NCBI RefSeq assembly: GCF_042956465.1 | Contig: NZ_JBIBGL010000002.1 | Coordinates: forward strand, 186,001 to 250,000 | Reading direction: 5' to 3' | DNA length: 64,000 nucleotides | Source: Embleya sp042956465 | GTDB taxonomy: Bacteria; Actinomycetota; Actinomycetes; Streptomycetales; Streptomycetaceae | Shown here: positions 8,549 through 15,940 of the stretch, piece after piece | Layout: every line of letters starts with the position of its first letter | How positions within the stretch are numbered: position 1 is the stretch's first letter | Notes under the pieces: model-generated | The model's input: the letters and a program-made list of their open reading frames with translations, nothing else | Told to the model about the DNA's origin: nothing | Databases searched by the model: none | Translations under genes and position numbers: made by a program

Positions 8549-9401
8549 GGTCCCAACAAAAGGCGCTCAACGAACCGATGGGTGATGAGGCAGGCGGCGG
8601 GCCATGAAGGCTTCGTGGATGTCGTCACGTCGTTTCCACCGGATACGGAGACAGCGGAAGCCATGGAGCCACGAAAGGGTGCGTTCCACGACCCAACGGA
8701 CTTGTCCCAGACCGGATCCGTGGGGATGCCCGCGTCGGGCGATCATCGGTTTGACACCGCGCGCCCACATGAGGCGACGGTATTTGTCTTGGTCGTAGCC
8801 GCAGTCACCGAAGAGGATGTCGCGCCGATGTCGTGGACGTCCCACCCGTCCGCAGACGGGGGGACCTTGGCGAACAGGGGCGGAAGTTCGGTGACGTCGT
8901 TGCGGTTCCCGCTGGTCAGGGACAGTGCGAGCGGGATCCCTCGCTTTTCGACCAGGACATGGCGCTTGCTGCCCGATCGTGCTCGGGCCGCTTTCGGGCC
9001 CCGCCGAGCGGCCCGGACGTGACTGGAGTCGATCACCGCCCGCGACCAGTCGAGCTGTTTCGCGGCCTCGCGAGAAGGATTGCGTGGAGCCGATCCCACA
9101 CCCCGGCCTCGTTTCACGCCGCGAGACGCCGCCAACACGTCATTCCTGACCCGAGGCCCAACTCCTGCGGCAGGAACTCCCACTGGATCCCGGTGCGCAG
9201 GACGAAAGGGATCCCGCACAGTGCCCGCCGATCCGGCACCTGAGGACGCCCGGGTGTCAGCTTTGAGGCGGGCCAGCAACGGCTCGATCAGGGACCACAG
9301 TTCGTCCGAAACGATCCACGGACGCGACTCACCTCGGCGCACAACCGAATCAACGACCCAAGGAGCCGGCAGTCACGTCAAACCCGCCATTTGTTAGGAC
9401 C
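8549..9401. mobile_element. IS5-family-like insertion sequence, degenerate
   Basis: Terminal inverted repeats are visible: GGTCCCAACAAA at 8549-8560 and its complement TTTGTTAGGACC at 9390-9401 (11 of 12 match, with partial similarity a few bases further on each side). They flank a transposase on the minus strand. The length of about 0.85 kb suits an IS5-group element. No clean target duplication was found. It interrupts the AbiEii-like gene. Confidence 0.75.
8567..9342 (-). pseudogene. IS5-like DDE transposase, multiply frameshifted
   Basis: Read in pieces, the minus strand encodes WIVSDELWSLIEPLL, then in another frame a GIQWEFLP-type segment, then LDWSRAVIDSSHVRAARRG with the first catalytic Asp, then SKRHVLVEKRGIPLALSLT, and in a further frame DCGYDQDKYRRL (second Asp) and WVVERTLSWLHGFRRL-type sequence (catalytic Glu). 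At least three frame changes are needed, so the enzyme is dead in cis. Confidence 0.85.
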
Positions 9402-9455
9402 TCTCAGAGCGCGGCAGTTTGGGCGGGATGCCGCTCAAGTCTGGGCGGTGGAAAC

Positions 9456-9619
9456 CTAGTGCCGCGCCCGGCAACGTTCACCCCGTCGCGGCGCCCGGCA
9501 CGGCACCTCGCCGCCCCGCCGAAACGTCCGAGTACTCCAGTACGAGAACGTTCCGGCGGCACGCCGATGCACCGCACCGAACACCGCGACGGGGCAAACG
9601 TTGCCGGGCGCGGCACTAG
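9456..9619. repeat. Near-palindromic repeat element, copy 1
   Basis: Perfect 23-bp outer arms (9456-9478 and 9597-9619, beginning CTAGTGCCGCGCCCGG) continue after two mismatches with 11 more paired bases. The centre is a second imperfect inverted repeat (CCGCCG...CCGGCGG, 17 of 21 paired). The whole 164-bp unit is thus one large imperfect palindrome. Its middle (GCACCTCGCCGCCCCG ... TACGCCGATGCAC) is also found at 35671-35755 in a longer relative. No protein is encoded. It resembles a MITE or REP-like unit. Confidence 0.7.
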
Positions 9620-9698
9620 CCGTGGACGAAAGCACCGCGACGGCGCTTGGCGCGGATCCCCGTCGAGAACGAGGCGTGTACGAGTGCGGGGAGTCCCT

Positions 9699-11195
9699 TC
9701 ATCGCTGCGTAGGCCATCCGATGTTCAATCCCAAGAATTGCTTGATGACGGAATTCAAGGCCTCGGTTTCATCCGGATCCATGAACGTCTGTGCGGGCAA
9801 ATGGTCGAGCTCAAGGGGCCCGACTCCGCTCACGATATCGTCATATGCCGAAGCAATAGCGGCTCCGATGAAAAGGTCTGTGGCTTCATCCATCGTGAGC
9901 TTGCTTTTCGGCCACGCCAGCACCCCACTGTCAACGACGCGAAGGGGGGCGAAAAACCACCAAGGATGGTCGTCGGCTTCGGAATCCAATAGGCGAACGC
10001 CGTCAGGGTCGACCATCAGAGAGCCGAAGTGGCTGATGGACCTGACATCTCTGACGCGCTCACGGTTGAGTAGCGAGGAGAAGAGAAGTGTCATTCTCGC
10101 GATTCTTTCTGCAAAGTGCCGCCCGGGGCTCGCCGTATCGCGCAGAGTGGAGTCTGCAGAGAGATTGGAGTCGATTGAACCTACGCGTATGTCAGTGTGA
10201 CGGGTGATCGCGCTGAAGAAGTCGGTGACCTGTTGCGGCGTCGGACGGACCGATTCTTGCTCGGAGTGCTCATATGTCCGGCGCTCCCGAAGAGTTATAG
10301 CTGCGAACATGAAGCGGTATGGGGGGTAGAGTTCGCGCCAGTCGATGGTATCGAGGTCGGAATGCAGGCCAGGAAGGGGTGGATTTAGGGCGAAGTCGAT
10401 GAGGGCCAGTACGTCGGAGTGTGAAAGTCTCCTGCCCGCTAGTTTCTCGGCAAGACGATATGGCGCGCCATATTCGCCCCGCAGGTTGATTTCCCACATT
10501 CTGGAGAGGCTGCGATCCATCATCCGCGGATATGGCCCACGGAAGTGGTAATGTTCATCGAGTAGCCCTGCGCACTCAAATAGCAGCAGGGTTGTGATGG
10601 GCTCATCTCCCCCCAGTAGCGGCCCGAAGCCGTGCATGCGTGTGAAGTCATCGGGTTTTCGCGTCAGCATCCCTTGGCCTTGCCACTGGCCCCAGACCGT
10701 GTCCAGCGCCAAAGAAATCGAAGCCTGCTCCCGGGCGGTATCCATGTCGCGCCAGTAGAGAGGCTCCGTGCCCAGGATGAGTGCATAGGTACGGTGCAGA
10801 ACGAGCCACAGTCGAGCGTGTTCGGCCACTGCGGGTCCGAACATGCGGGATTCCCGTGAGTTCCTGCTAAAAAGCCGCTGCCCGCGAGATCGAAAGTTTT
10901 CCAGCGCGGATAAATCTCTCGTGTCCATGCTCCTGAGGGCATAGTCGGCCAGGGAGTCCCTCGTGCTTCTCAACAAGTTCAGCAGGATTCCGATCGTGGA
11001 ACCCTGAAAGCGCACCCAGTGGCTTGTCTCATGCGTGTGACGCAAGTTCCACGACATGACGGATGCCAGGAGATCGTGAGGGTTGTCTCGTGGGCGTTCC
11101 AGGAAGAGAAGCTGGCTCCGCAGGTGTAACTGGGCACCCATGGTGCTGTGTAGAACAGGCCTTGGATTGGCTACTGAAGGACTGCGATGATTCAA
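9699..11195 (-). CDS. Unknown protein with an HExxH motif, possible zinc metallopeptidase effector
   Basis: A 498-aa protein. TTG 11195 overlaps the upstream stop (TTGA) and follows GGAGCAGGAG; ATG at codon 19 is the alternative. Residues 55-59 are HETSH followed by W and a GSTIG turn, fitting the zinc-site consensus HExxH. FECAGLLDEH at 206-215 could give the third ligand (Glu207 or Glu214). No signal peptide or membrane segment is evident and I recognise no named family. It is coupled to a 99-aa partner. GC is visibly lower (near 58%) than in neighbouring genes, suggesting separate acquisition. The protease role is inference from the motif only. Confidence 0.45.
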   Translation of the reverse strand: MNHRSPSVANPRPVLHSTMGAQLHLRSQLLFLERPRDNPHDLLASVMSWNLRHTHETSHWVRFQGSTIGILLNLLRSTRDSLADYALRSMDTRDLSALENFRSRGQRLFSRNSRESRMFGPAVAEHARLWLVLHRTYALILGTEPLYWRDMDTAREQASISLALDTVWGQWQGQGMLTRKPDDFTRMHGFGPLLGGDEPITTLLLFECAGLLDEHYHFRGPYPRMMDRSLSRMWEINLRGEYGAPYRLAEKLAGRRLSHSDVLALIDFALNPPLPGLHSDLDTIDWRELYPPYRFMFAAITLRERRTYEHSEQESVRPTPQQVTDFFSAITRHTDIRVGSIDSNLSADSTLRDTASPGRHFAERIARMTLLFSSLLNRERVRDVRSISHFGSLMVDPDGVRLLDSEADDHPWWFFAPLRVVDSGVLAWPKSKLTMDEATDLFIGAAIASAYDDIVSGVGPLELDHLPAQTFMDPDETEALNSVIKQFLGLNIGWPTQR

Positions 11196-11491
11196 CGCTC
11201 CTGCTCCTGCTCTTCGTCATTTGGATTGGTGGGCTCGATCGGTTGGATGGGCCCGCGGTCGCGAGCGCGATTTACAAGGGTTCGAACCAGGTCGTAAATT
11301 CCATTTGTTGCCACCCCGGCAGCGATGCTGATTGCGATCTCAACAATTTGCCCATGGTGGAGTGAAGCGGCGTCATCGGTTTTTTCGATCAGGGTGACGG
11401 TGCAGTGGTCCGCGAGCCGAGGGTCTTCGCGGATTTCCTCTTCCAGGAGTCGAAGATTTGCGGTTTCACCCAGGTATGCCAGCGTATTCAT
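11192..11491 (-). CDS. Small partner protein, resembling effector-associated component EACC1
   Basis: A 99-aa protein from ATG 11491. It shows an LRLLEEEIREDPRLADH helix, a strand, then a hydrophobic GQIVEIAISIAAGVA segment and a charged, Glu/Gln-rich tail. The order (short-helix D-x-x-L region, strand, hydrophobic helix, basic stretch) is reminiscent of EACC1, a small constant component seen beside varied effectors in actinobacterial conflict systems. The match is loose. Its stop overlaps the start of the HExxH gene, so the two are made together. It may hold the effector inactive or deliver it. Confidence 0.45.
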   Translation of the reverse strand: MNTLAYLGETANLRLLEEEIREDPRLADHCTVTLIEKTDDAASLHHGQIVEIAISIAAGVATNGIYDLVRTLVNRARDRGPIQPIEPTNPNDEEQEQER

Positions 11492-11497
11492 GATCGG

Positions 11498-11503
11498 ATC
11501 ATA
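11498..11503 (-). promoter_or_regulatory. -10 element of a likely leaderless promoter
   Basis: On the minus strand TATGAT ends six bases before ATG 11491, which would place the transcription start on or beside the A of the start codon. A weak -35 (CCGACG-like) lies about 17-18 bp upstream. No ribosome site precedes this ATG, in keeping with a leaderless mRNA, which is common in actinomycetes. Confidence 0.4.
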
Positions 11504-11656
11504 TGCGTCGAGGTAGGATGGCGTCGGTGTTTTCGCTCATCCCGACCGGTTGCATCGAGGGGGATCGACATCCGCAACGCGGCCCCGACGCGGTGCGACA
11601 TCGCGTCGGCGGGTCTGCGCCGGTATGTGGGTGCTCGTGACTGAGCGGGCAGCTGA

Positions 11657-11990
11657 TCACCACCTCCCGCACAACGGGGGAAGTGCAGAGCGCCTTACAC
11701 GTTGGCACGAGGTACGGCGAGGTGCCCAAGGCCCGGGTAGGTGTGGCTGTGTGTGGCATCCGGTTCAATCGGGGCCAGGGGCATCAGTCGTGAGTATTGA
11801 CCTTGAGAGGCGATCCCTACGGTTCCTGTCGGGCCGCCGCGTTGCTTTGCGACGTGGAGGTCCGCTTCGCTGGCGCGCGGCGAGAGTATGTCGTGGGCGT
11901 CGTCGTGGTGAAGGAGGATGACGTTGGCCTCGTCCAGGGGGGAGGGTCCGAGGTCGGACAGACGGGGCGTCAGAACTGTTCGCCTTCACT
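11657..11990 (-). pseudogene. DnaB-like replicative helicase C-terminal scrap
   Basis: A minus-strand frame with no start encodes TPRLSDL, then DEANVILLHHDDAHD, then SEADLHVAKQRGGPTGTV and GQYSRLMPLA before a TGA at 11657. This is the characteristic C-terminal block of DnaB-family helicases (RLSDL..ESG...DA..V/ILL.R; GEAD.I.AK.R.GPTGTV...F...Y.RF). Only about 80 residues remain and the Walker motifs are gone. It may descend from a replication gene of an integrated element or from a disrupted duplicate. Confidence 0.65.
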
Positions 11991-12061
11991 CCCAAACCAC
12001 GCGGCATCACCGGCGCCTGCTTCGCCTGCTTCCGCGGGCGAAAGAGGGAACTGATCGACGA

Positions 12062-15000
12062 CTATTGGTGATTACTCACCCCGGAGGAGCCAAAGGCGGT
12101 GTCCGCGTTCTCGCCGCCCCAGCCGGTCGGGCTGCGCCAGATGACGTTGACGCGGAAGACGTCACGCACCGTTTCCACGGACCAGTCCTCGACGGGTGGT
12201 TCGGGGAGGACGAGGTAGAGACCATCCGCCGGCGTGGGCAGCGTGTGGTTGATCTCGAGCAGGCGGGTCGCGCCCGATCGCAGGTCTGCGTAGGTGGAGC
12301 CGCCTGCGCCCAGGGCCTCGTAGAGGAAGAGACCGTGCCGGGTGGCGCAGCTGACGTCGACGACCGGGGAGTCGGCCGGCTGGAGGTCCGCCCAGAGAAG
12401 TGTCGCCTTCAGGGCATGGCGGACCGCCTCGTGCTTCCTGCAGGTACGGTCGGCCCGGGCAGCCGCTTCGAGCGCGCGGAGGAAACCATCCTTTGTGGTC
12501 GCGGCCGGTGTTGAGGCGGTGGCGTCCGCGGTGGTCATGTGTGCGTCTTCCTTCTGCTCGGGTTGTGTCGGGGCGACGGGGAGCGCGTCGTCGGAGTTCG
12601 GCGTCGTCGCCGTGTCGAAGCGCTCCCGAAGCTCTCGCCGTGCTTCGGCGAGGGGCCCGGCCCAGCCGGAAGCGTCCAGCCCTTCCGCGAGCCGACCCGC
12701 GTCGAAGGTGCCCTCCTTGAGCGCACGGTTGGTCGTGGCGGCGAGGTCGCGAAGAACTTCGAGTCGTTCTCTGCCCGGATCACCGAACAGGTGCAGCACG
12801 TCGACCCAGTCGGCCTGGTCCCGGCGAAGGATGCGGTTGGCCATGCCCTGGAGCTCGGAGAGGCGGTTGCGGGCCTCGGGAACGTCGCCGTCGCTGCCGG
12901 TCAGCTCTCCCAGCACGTTCAGCGCCGCGATGTAGCGCCCCGCCATTCGTTCCGAGACGGGCGACCGGCCACGCTGTTCGGCGGTGAGCACCGTCTGGCT
13001 CGTGTCGTTCGCGAACACCCAGCAGTCCAGCTCGTCACCCCGGCGTGGGGGAACCGAGCCCTGCCGTACGGTGAGCACGAGCGGCCGACCGATCACCGGG
13101 GACAGCGGCCTGACCTTGTACCGCCCGCCGGAGATGGGGCCCACGACCTGGACCCGGACATCGCTGCCGATCCGGGGAAGACTTTCCGCCGCGCCCGCCG
13201 GTCGGGTGTCTGATGTCGAGGGTTCGATGCCATCCGCATCCGCAGAGGCGGTGAGCGCCGTTGGCAGTGGGGCGGTGTGCAGGACTGTGAGGCTCTGGGT
13301 GCTGCGGGTGAGGGCTACGTACAACTGGCGCAGGCCTGCGGGGCCGCGCCCGGCGATGGTGGCGGGCTCGACGACCAGGACGTGGTCGTACTCCATTCCC
13401 TTGGCCTGGGCGGCGGCCAGTACGGACACGGCCTCGCGATGCTGCTCGCCGACGGCGTCGCCCTCGTCGATCCCGCGGCTGATCGCCTCCAGCCAGTCCG
13501 AGTCGTCGGGAACGATGACGGCCACGGAGCGGGGGGTGCTGCCATCGCTGGTGTCGACGAGCCGGGCCACGTGGGCGACGGTGTCGTCGAGCAGTTTCCA
13601 GGGTTCGGTCGCCACGGTGCGTACGGCGTCCGCTCCCGCCTCCCGGACGGCCTGGGGGTAGGGCAGGGTCGGAGCGATCGCGTGTGCGAGCGGGGCGACG
13701 AACTCCATGATTTCGGCGGGGACACGGTAGCTTGTGGTGAGTTGGGCCACGCTCCAGTCGCCGTGGTCGGAGAGGAGCGCGCCGAGCAGATCCCAGCTCG
13801 TCGGGATGTGGGCACCGGTCGCCTGCGCGAGGTCGCCCAGAACGGTCATGGAGCCGCCCACGGCACAGCGCCGCCGCAGGGAGCGGGCCTGCATGGGGGT
13901 GAGGTCCTGGGCCTCGTCGACGACGATGTGGCCGTATCGCGGTGGGGTGTCGCCGCTGATCAGCACGCGGAGCTCTTCGAGGCAGACATGGTCGTCGAGG
14001 GTCCACGGTTCGGCGCCGGCGCCGGCGGCACGGGCTCGCAGCAGGACCGCCCGCTCGTGCTCGTCGAGGATGCCGTCGGCGCAGTCCCGCAGGAGGTCGG
14101 ACGAGTCGTAGAGGCTGCGTAGGGCCTCTCGGGGGCCGGGAGACGGCCAGACGCGTTCGACGAGGCGCTCGACCCGACGGTTGCGCTCCAAGTCGCGGCG
14201 AATCGTGCCGGCCTGCCCACGGCGCGGCGCGATGTCGGCGAGCTCCTGCAGGAGCCGGTCGACGAAGAGGCCCCGGAAACGATCGCGCCGATTCCGGAAC
14301 GGCCCGTCACCGGCGTGGGCCCGGTCGAGGAGGGCGAGGACTTCGGACTTCGGCACGCGAAGGGTCGTGCTGCCGGCGGTGACGACGATCGCGGGCTCGT
14401 CACCCTCGAAGGAGGGATCGACGGTGAGGCCGTCGAGAGCCTCGGGGCGGTAGTCGCTTTCGACGCGACGCCGCAGCACGGCTGCCATGCGGTCGTCCGA
14501 CTTCACGACGCGCGCCTTCGGCGGGTCGGCGCCGAGGATCTCGCCCTCCCACAACCGGTCCAGCTGGACTGCGTTGACGTCCCGGGTGCCGAGGGTGGGG
14601 AGGACCTGGCCGACGTAGTCGAGGAACCGCTGGTGGGGGCCGATGACGAGGATGTCCCGGGCCTTGAAGTGCTCGTTGTTGACGAGCCAGGTCACCCGGT
14701 GGAGACCGACCGCCGACTTGCCGGTACCGGGACCGCCCTGCACGACGAGGATGTCCGACGGCGAACCCGTGACCAGCTCCATCTGGTCGCGGCGAATGGT
14801 CTCGACGATGTCCCGCATCCGGGCGCCGCGCGACCTCTGGAGTTCGCGCAGGAGGAAGTCGTCCGGCTGGAGCCCCTTCCGCCGCCGCTGTGGCACGACG
14901 TCCCCCGGAGTGGGGGCCGGAGTACGTACCGGAGTGGGGGCCGCATCCGCCGTATCGTCGTCGGCGGCCCGGCGGGGCTCCGGTACGGCGACGGGCTCGG

Positions 15001-15475
15001 GTGTCGGTACGGCCGAGGGAACGGGAACGGGTGTCGGCAGGACGATCTCGTCGAAGTAGCCCTCGACGACCCGCTGCACACAGCGGAGCTGCCGGCGCAG
15101 GACCACCTCGTCCGGCTTCTCGGGCCGGGTCTCGATCCACTTCTTCGCCAGGGGGCTGGTCCACAGCAGGACCACCGGCTCGTGCGAGGCGTCGTGCACG
15201 CCGCGCCGCCCGATGTACCACGGCCGGGGCTCTCCCCCCGGGTCCTCCGGCGCATCGACGCGGGCGAAGACCAGGGCTTCGGCACCGAGCCCTCCGTACG
15301 CCTCGGCCCGCGCCGTGGTTTCGGCCCGGTTGGCGATCCCGTCCTTGCCGCTCGCCGAGGCGGTGGCGGCCGAAGTGCCGCTCAGTTCGGCCAGTTTCGT
15401 GGTGTAGCAGTCGTACGCGTGGTCCACCGCCCGCTGCTCGCCGGCGAGGATCTCGTCCCGAGTGGTGGTGCTCAT
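12062..15475 (-). CDS. HelD-like superfamily 1 (UvrD-type) helicase/ATPase
   Basis: A 1137-aa protein; ATG 15475 is preceded by GGGAGG. The N-terminal domain resembles HelD (EQRAVDHAY, WYIGRRGVHD, LLWTSPLAKKW). A Pro-rich linker (about 145-195) follows, then Walker A QGGPGTGKSAV near 255, Walker B VDEAQDLTP, motif III LGDLAQATG and motifs V/VI (AKGMEYDHVLV, LYVALTRSTQ). A C-terminal extension of about 380 residues has no match I know. HelD proteins remodel RNA polymerase; UvrD relatives also act in defence (for example GajB). As third gene of an operon with an SMC-like ATPase and a HEPN-like protein inside a defence island, a role in phage defence is inferred. Confidence 0.75.
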   Translation of the reverse strand: MSTTTRDEILAGEQRAVDHAYDCYTTKLAELSGTSAATASASGKDGIANRAETTARAEAYGGLGAEALVFARVDAPEDPGGEPRPWYIGRRGVHDASHEPVVLLWTSPLAKKWIETRPEKPDEVVLRRQLRCVQRVVEGYFDEIVLPTPVPVPSAVPTPEPVAVPEPRRAADDDTADAAPTPVRTPAPTPGDVVPQRRRKGLQPDDFLLRELQRSRGARMRDIVETIRRDQMELVTGSPSDILVVQGGPGTGKSAVGLHRVTWLVNNEHFKARDILVIGPHQRFLDYVGQVLPTLGTRDVNAVQLDRLWEGEILGADPPKARVVKSDDRMAAVLRRRVESDYRPEALDGLTVDPSFEGDEPAIVVTAGSTTLRVPKSEVLALLDRAHAGDGPFRNRRDRFRGLFVDRLLQELADIAPRRGQAGTIRRDLERNRRVERLVERVWPSPGPREALRSLYDSSDLLRDCADGILDEHERAVLLRARAAGAGAEPWTLDDHVCLEELRVLISGDTPPRYGHIVVDEAQDLTPMQARSLRRRCAVGGSMTVLGDLAQATGAHIPTSWDLLGALLSDHGDWSVAQLTTSYRVPAEIMEFVAPLAHAIAPTLPYPQAVREAGADAVRTVATEPWKLLDDTVAHVARLVDTSDGSTPRSVAVIVPDDSDWLEAISRGIDEGDAVGEQHREAVSVLAAAQAKGMEYDHVLVVEPATIAGRGPAGLRQLYVALTRSTQSLTVLHTAPLPTALTASADADGIEPSTSDTRPAGAAESLPRIGSDVRVQVVGPISGGRYKVRPLSPVIGRPLVLTVRQGSVPPRRGDELDCWVFANDTSQTVLTAEQRGRSPVSERMAGRYIAALNVLGELTGSDGDVPEARNRLSELQGMANRILRRDQADWVDVLHLFGDPGRERLEVLRDLAATTNRALKEGTFDAGRLAEGLDASGWAGPLAEARRELRERFDTATTPNSDDALPVAPTQPEQKEDAHMTTADATASTPAATTKDGFLRALEAAARADRTCRKHEAVRHALKATLLWADLQPADSPVVDVSCATRHGLFLYEALGAGGSTYADLRSGATRLLEINHTLPTPADGLYLVLPEPPVEDWSVETVRDVFRVNVIWRSPTGWGGENADTAFGSSGVSNHQ

Positions 15476-15568
15476 GTGCGTCCTCCCTGCGGTGCCGGGG
15501 GACACCGCCACGGGCATGTGCCCGTACCCCGCTGAAACAACTATCAGAAACCGAACGGCGACGAACAG

Positions 15569-15940
15569 TCAGTGGATCAGTTCTCGGATGAGGTCGTCGG
15601 CCTCGGTTCGCCAACCCCGTACTTGGTCGTACGTGGGCCCGAGCTCGTACAGGTGGTAGTGGCACCCCAGGCTCAGCCGGGACCAGAGGGACTTCGCCCG
15701 TCGGGCCGTCTCCGTCGACGCGACGGAGTGCAGGAGGAGCAACTTGGCCCGCCCCGTGGTGCGAGACAGGCCGGGCGTCGCGGCTTCCAGCGCTCGGTCG
15801 ACGCAGAGCTCCAGCCCGGTCCGCAGTGCGAGGCAGGCGCCACGGTACCGGCCGGCGGTCGTGGCGTCGGCGAATTCGCCGTCGAGGAGGCGGTCGGCCG
15901 TGAACAGCAGACCTTCCACGGAAGCGGAGGGAGGAGTCAT
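15569..15940 (-). CDS. Small helical protein, possible HEPN-like domain
   Basis: A 123-aa protein. ATG 15940 overlaps the stop of the ATPase gene (ATGA), so it is translationally coupled. It is almost all helix, with LALRTGLELCVDRAL, RAKLLLLHSV and WSRLSLGCHYHLYELGPTYDQV. R-L-S-L-G-C-H fits the loose HEPN RNase pattern (Arg, 4-6 residues, His). The ELGPT...W ending looks like small actinobacterial proteins I recall as unannotated. HEPN partners often act as toxin RNases or scaffolds; that role is inferred. Ninety-four bases separate it from the helicase gene. Confidence 0.5.
   Translation of the reverse strand: MTPPSASVEGLLFTADRLLDGEFADATTAGRYRGACLALRTGLELCVDRALEAATPGLSRTTGRAKLLLLHSVASTETARRAKSLWSRLSLGCHYHLYELGPTYDQVRGWRTEADDLIRELIH

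Noticed and set aside
15476..15517. Upstream start of the HelD-like gene at 15517
   Set aside because: It adds 14 non-conserved residues; ATG 15475 is preceded by GGGAGG.
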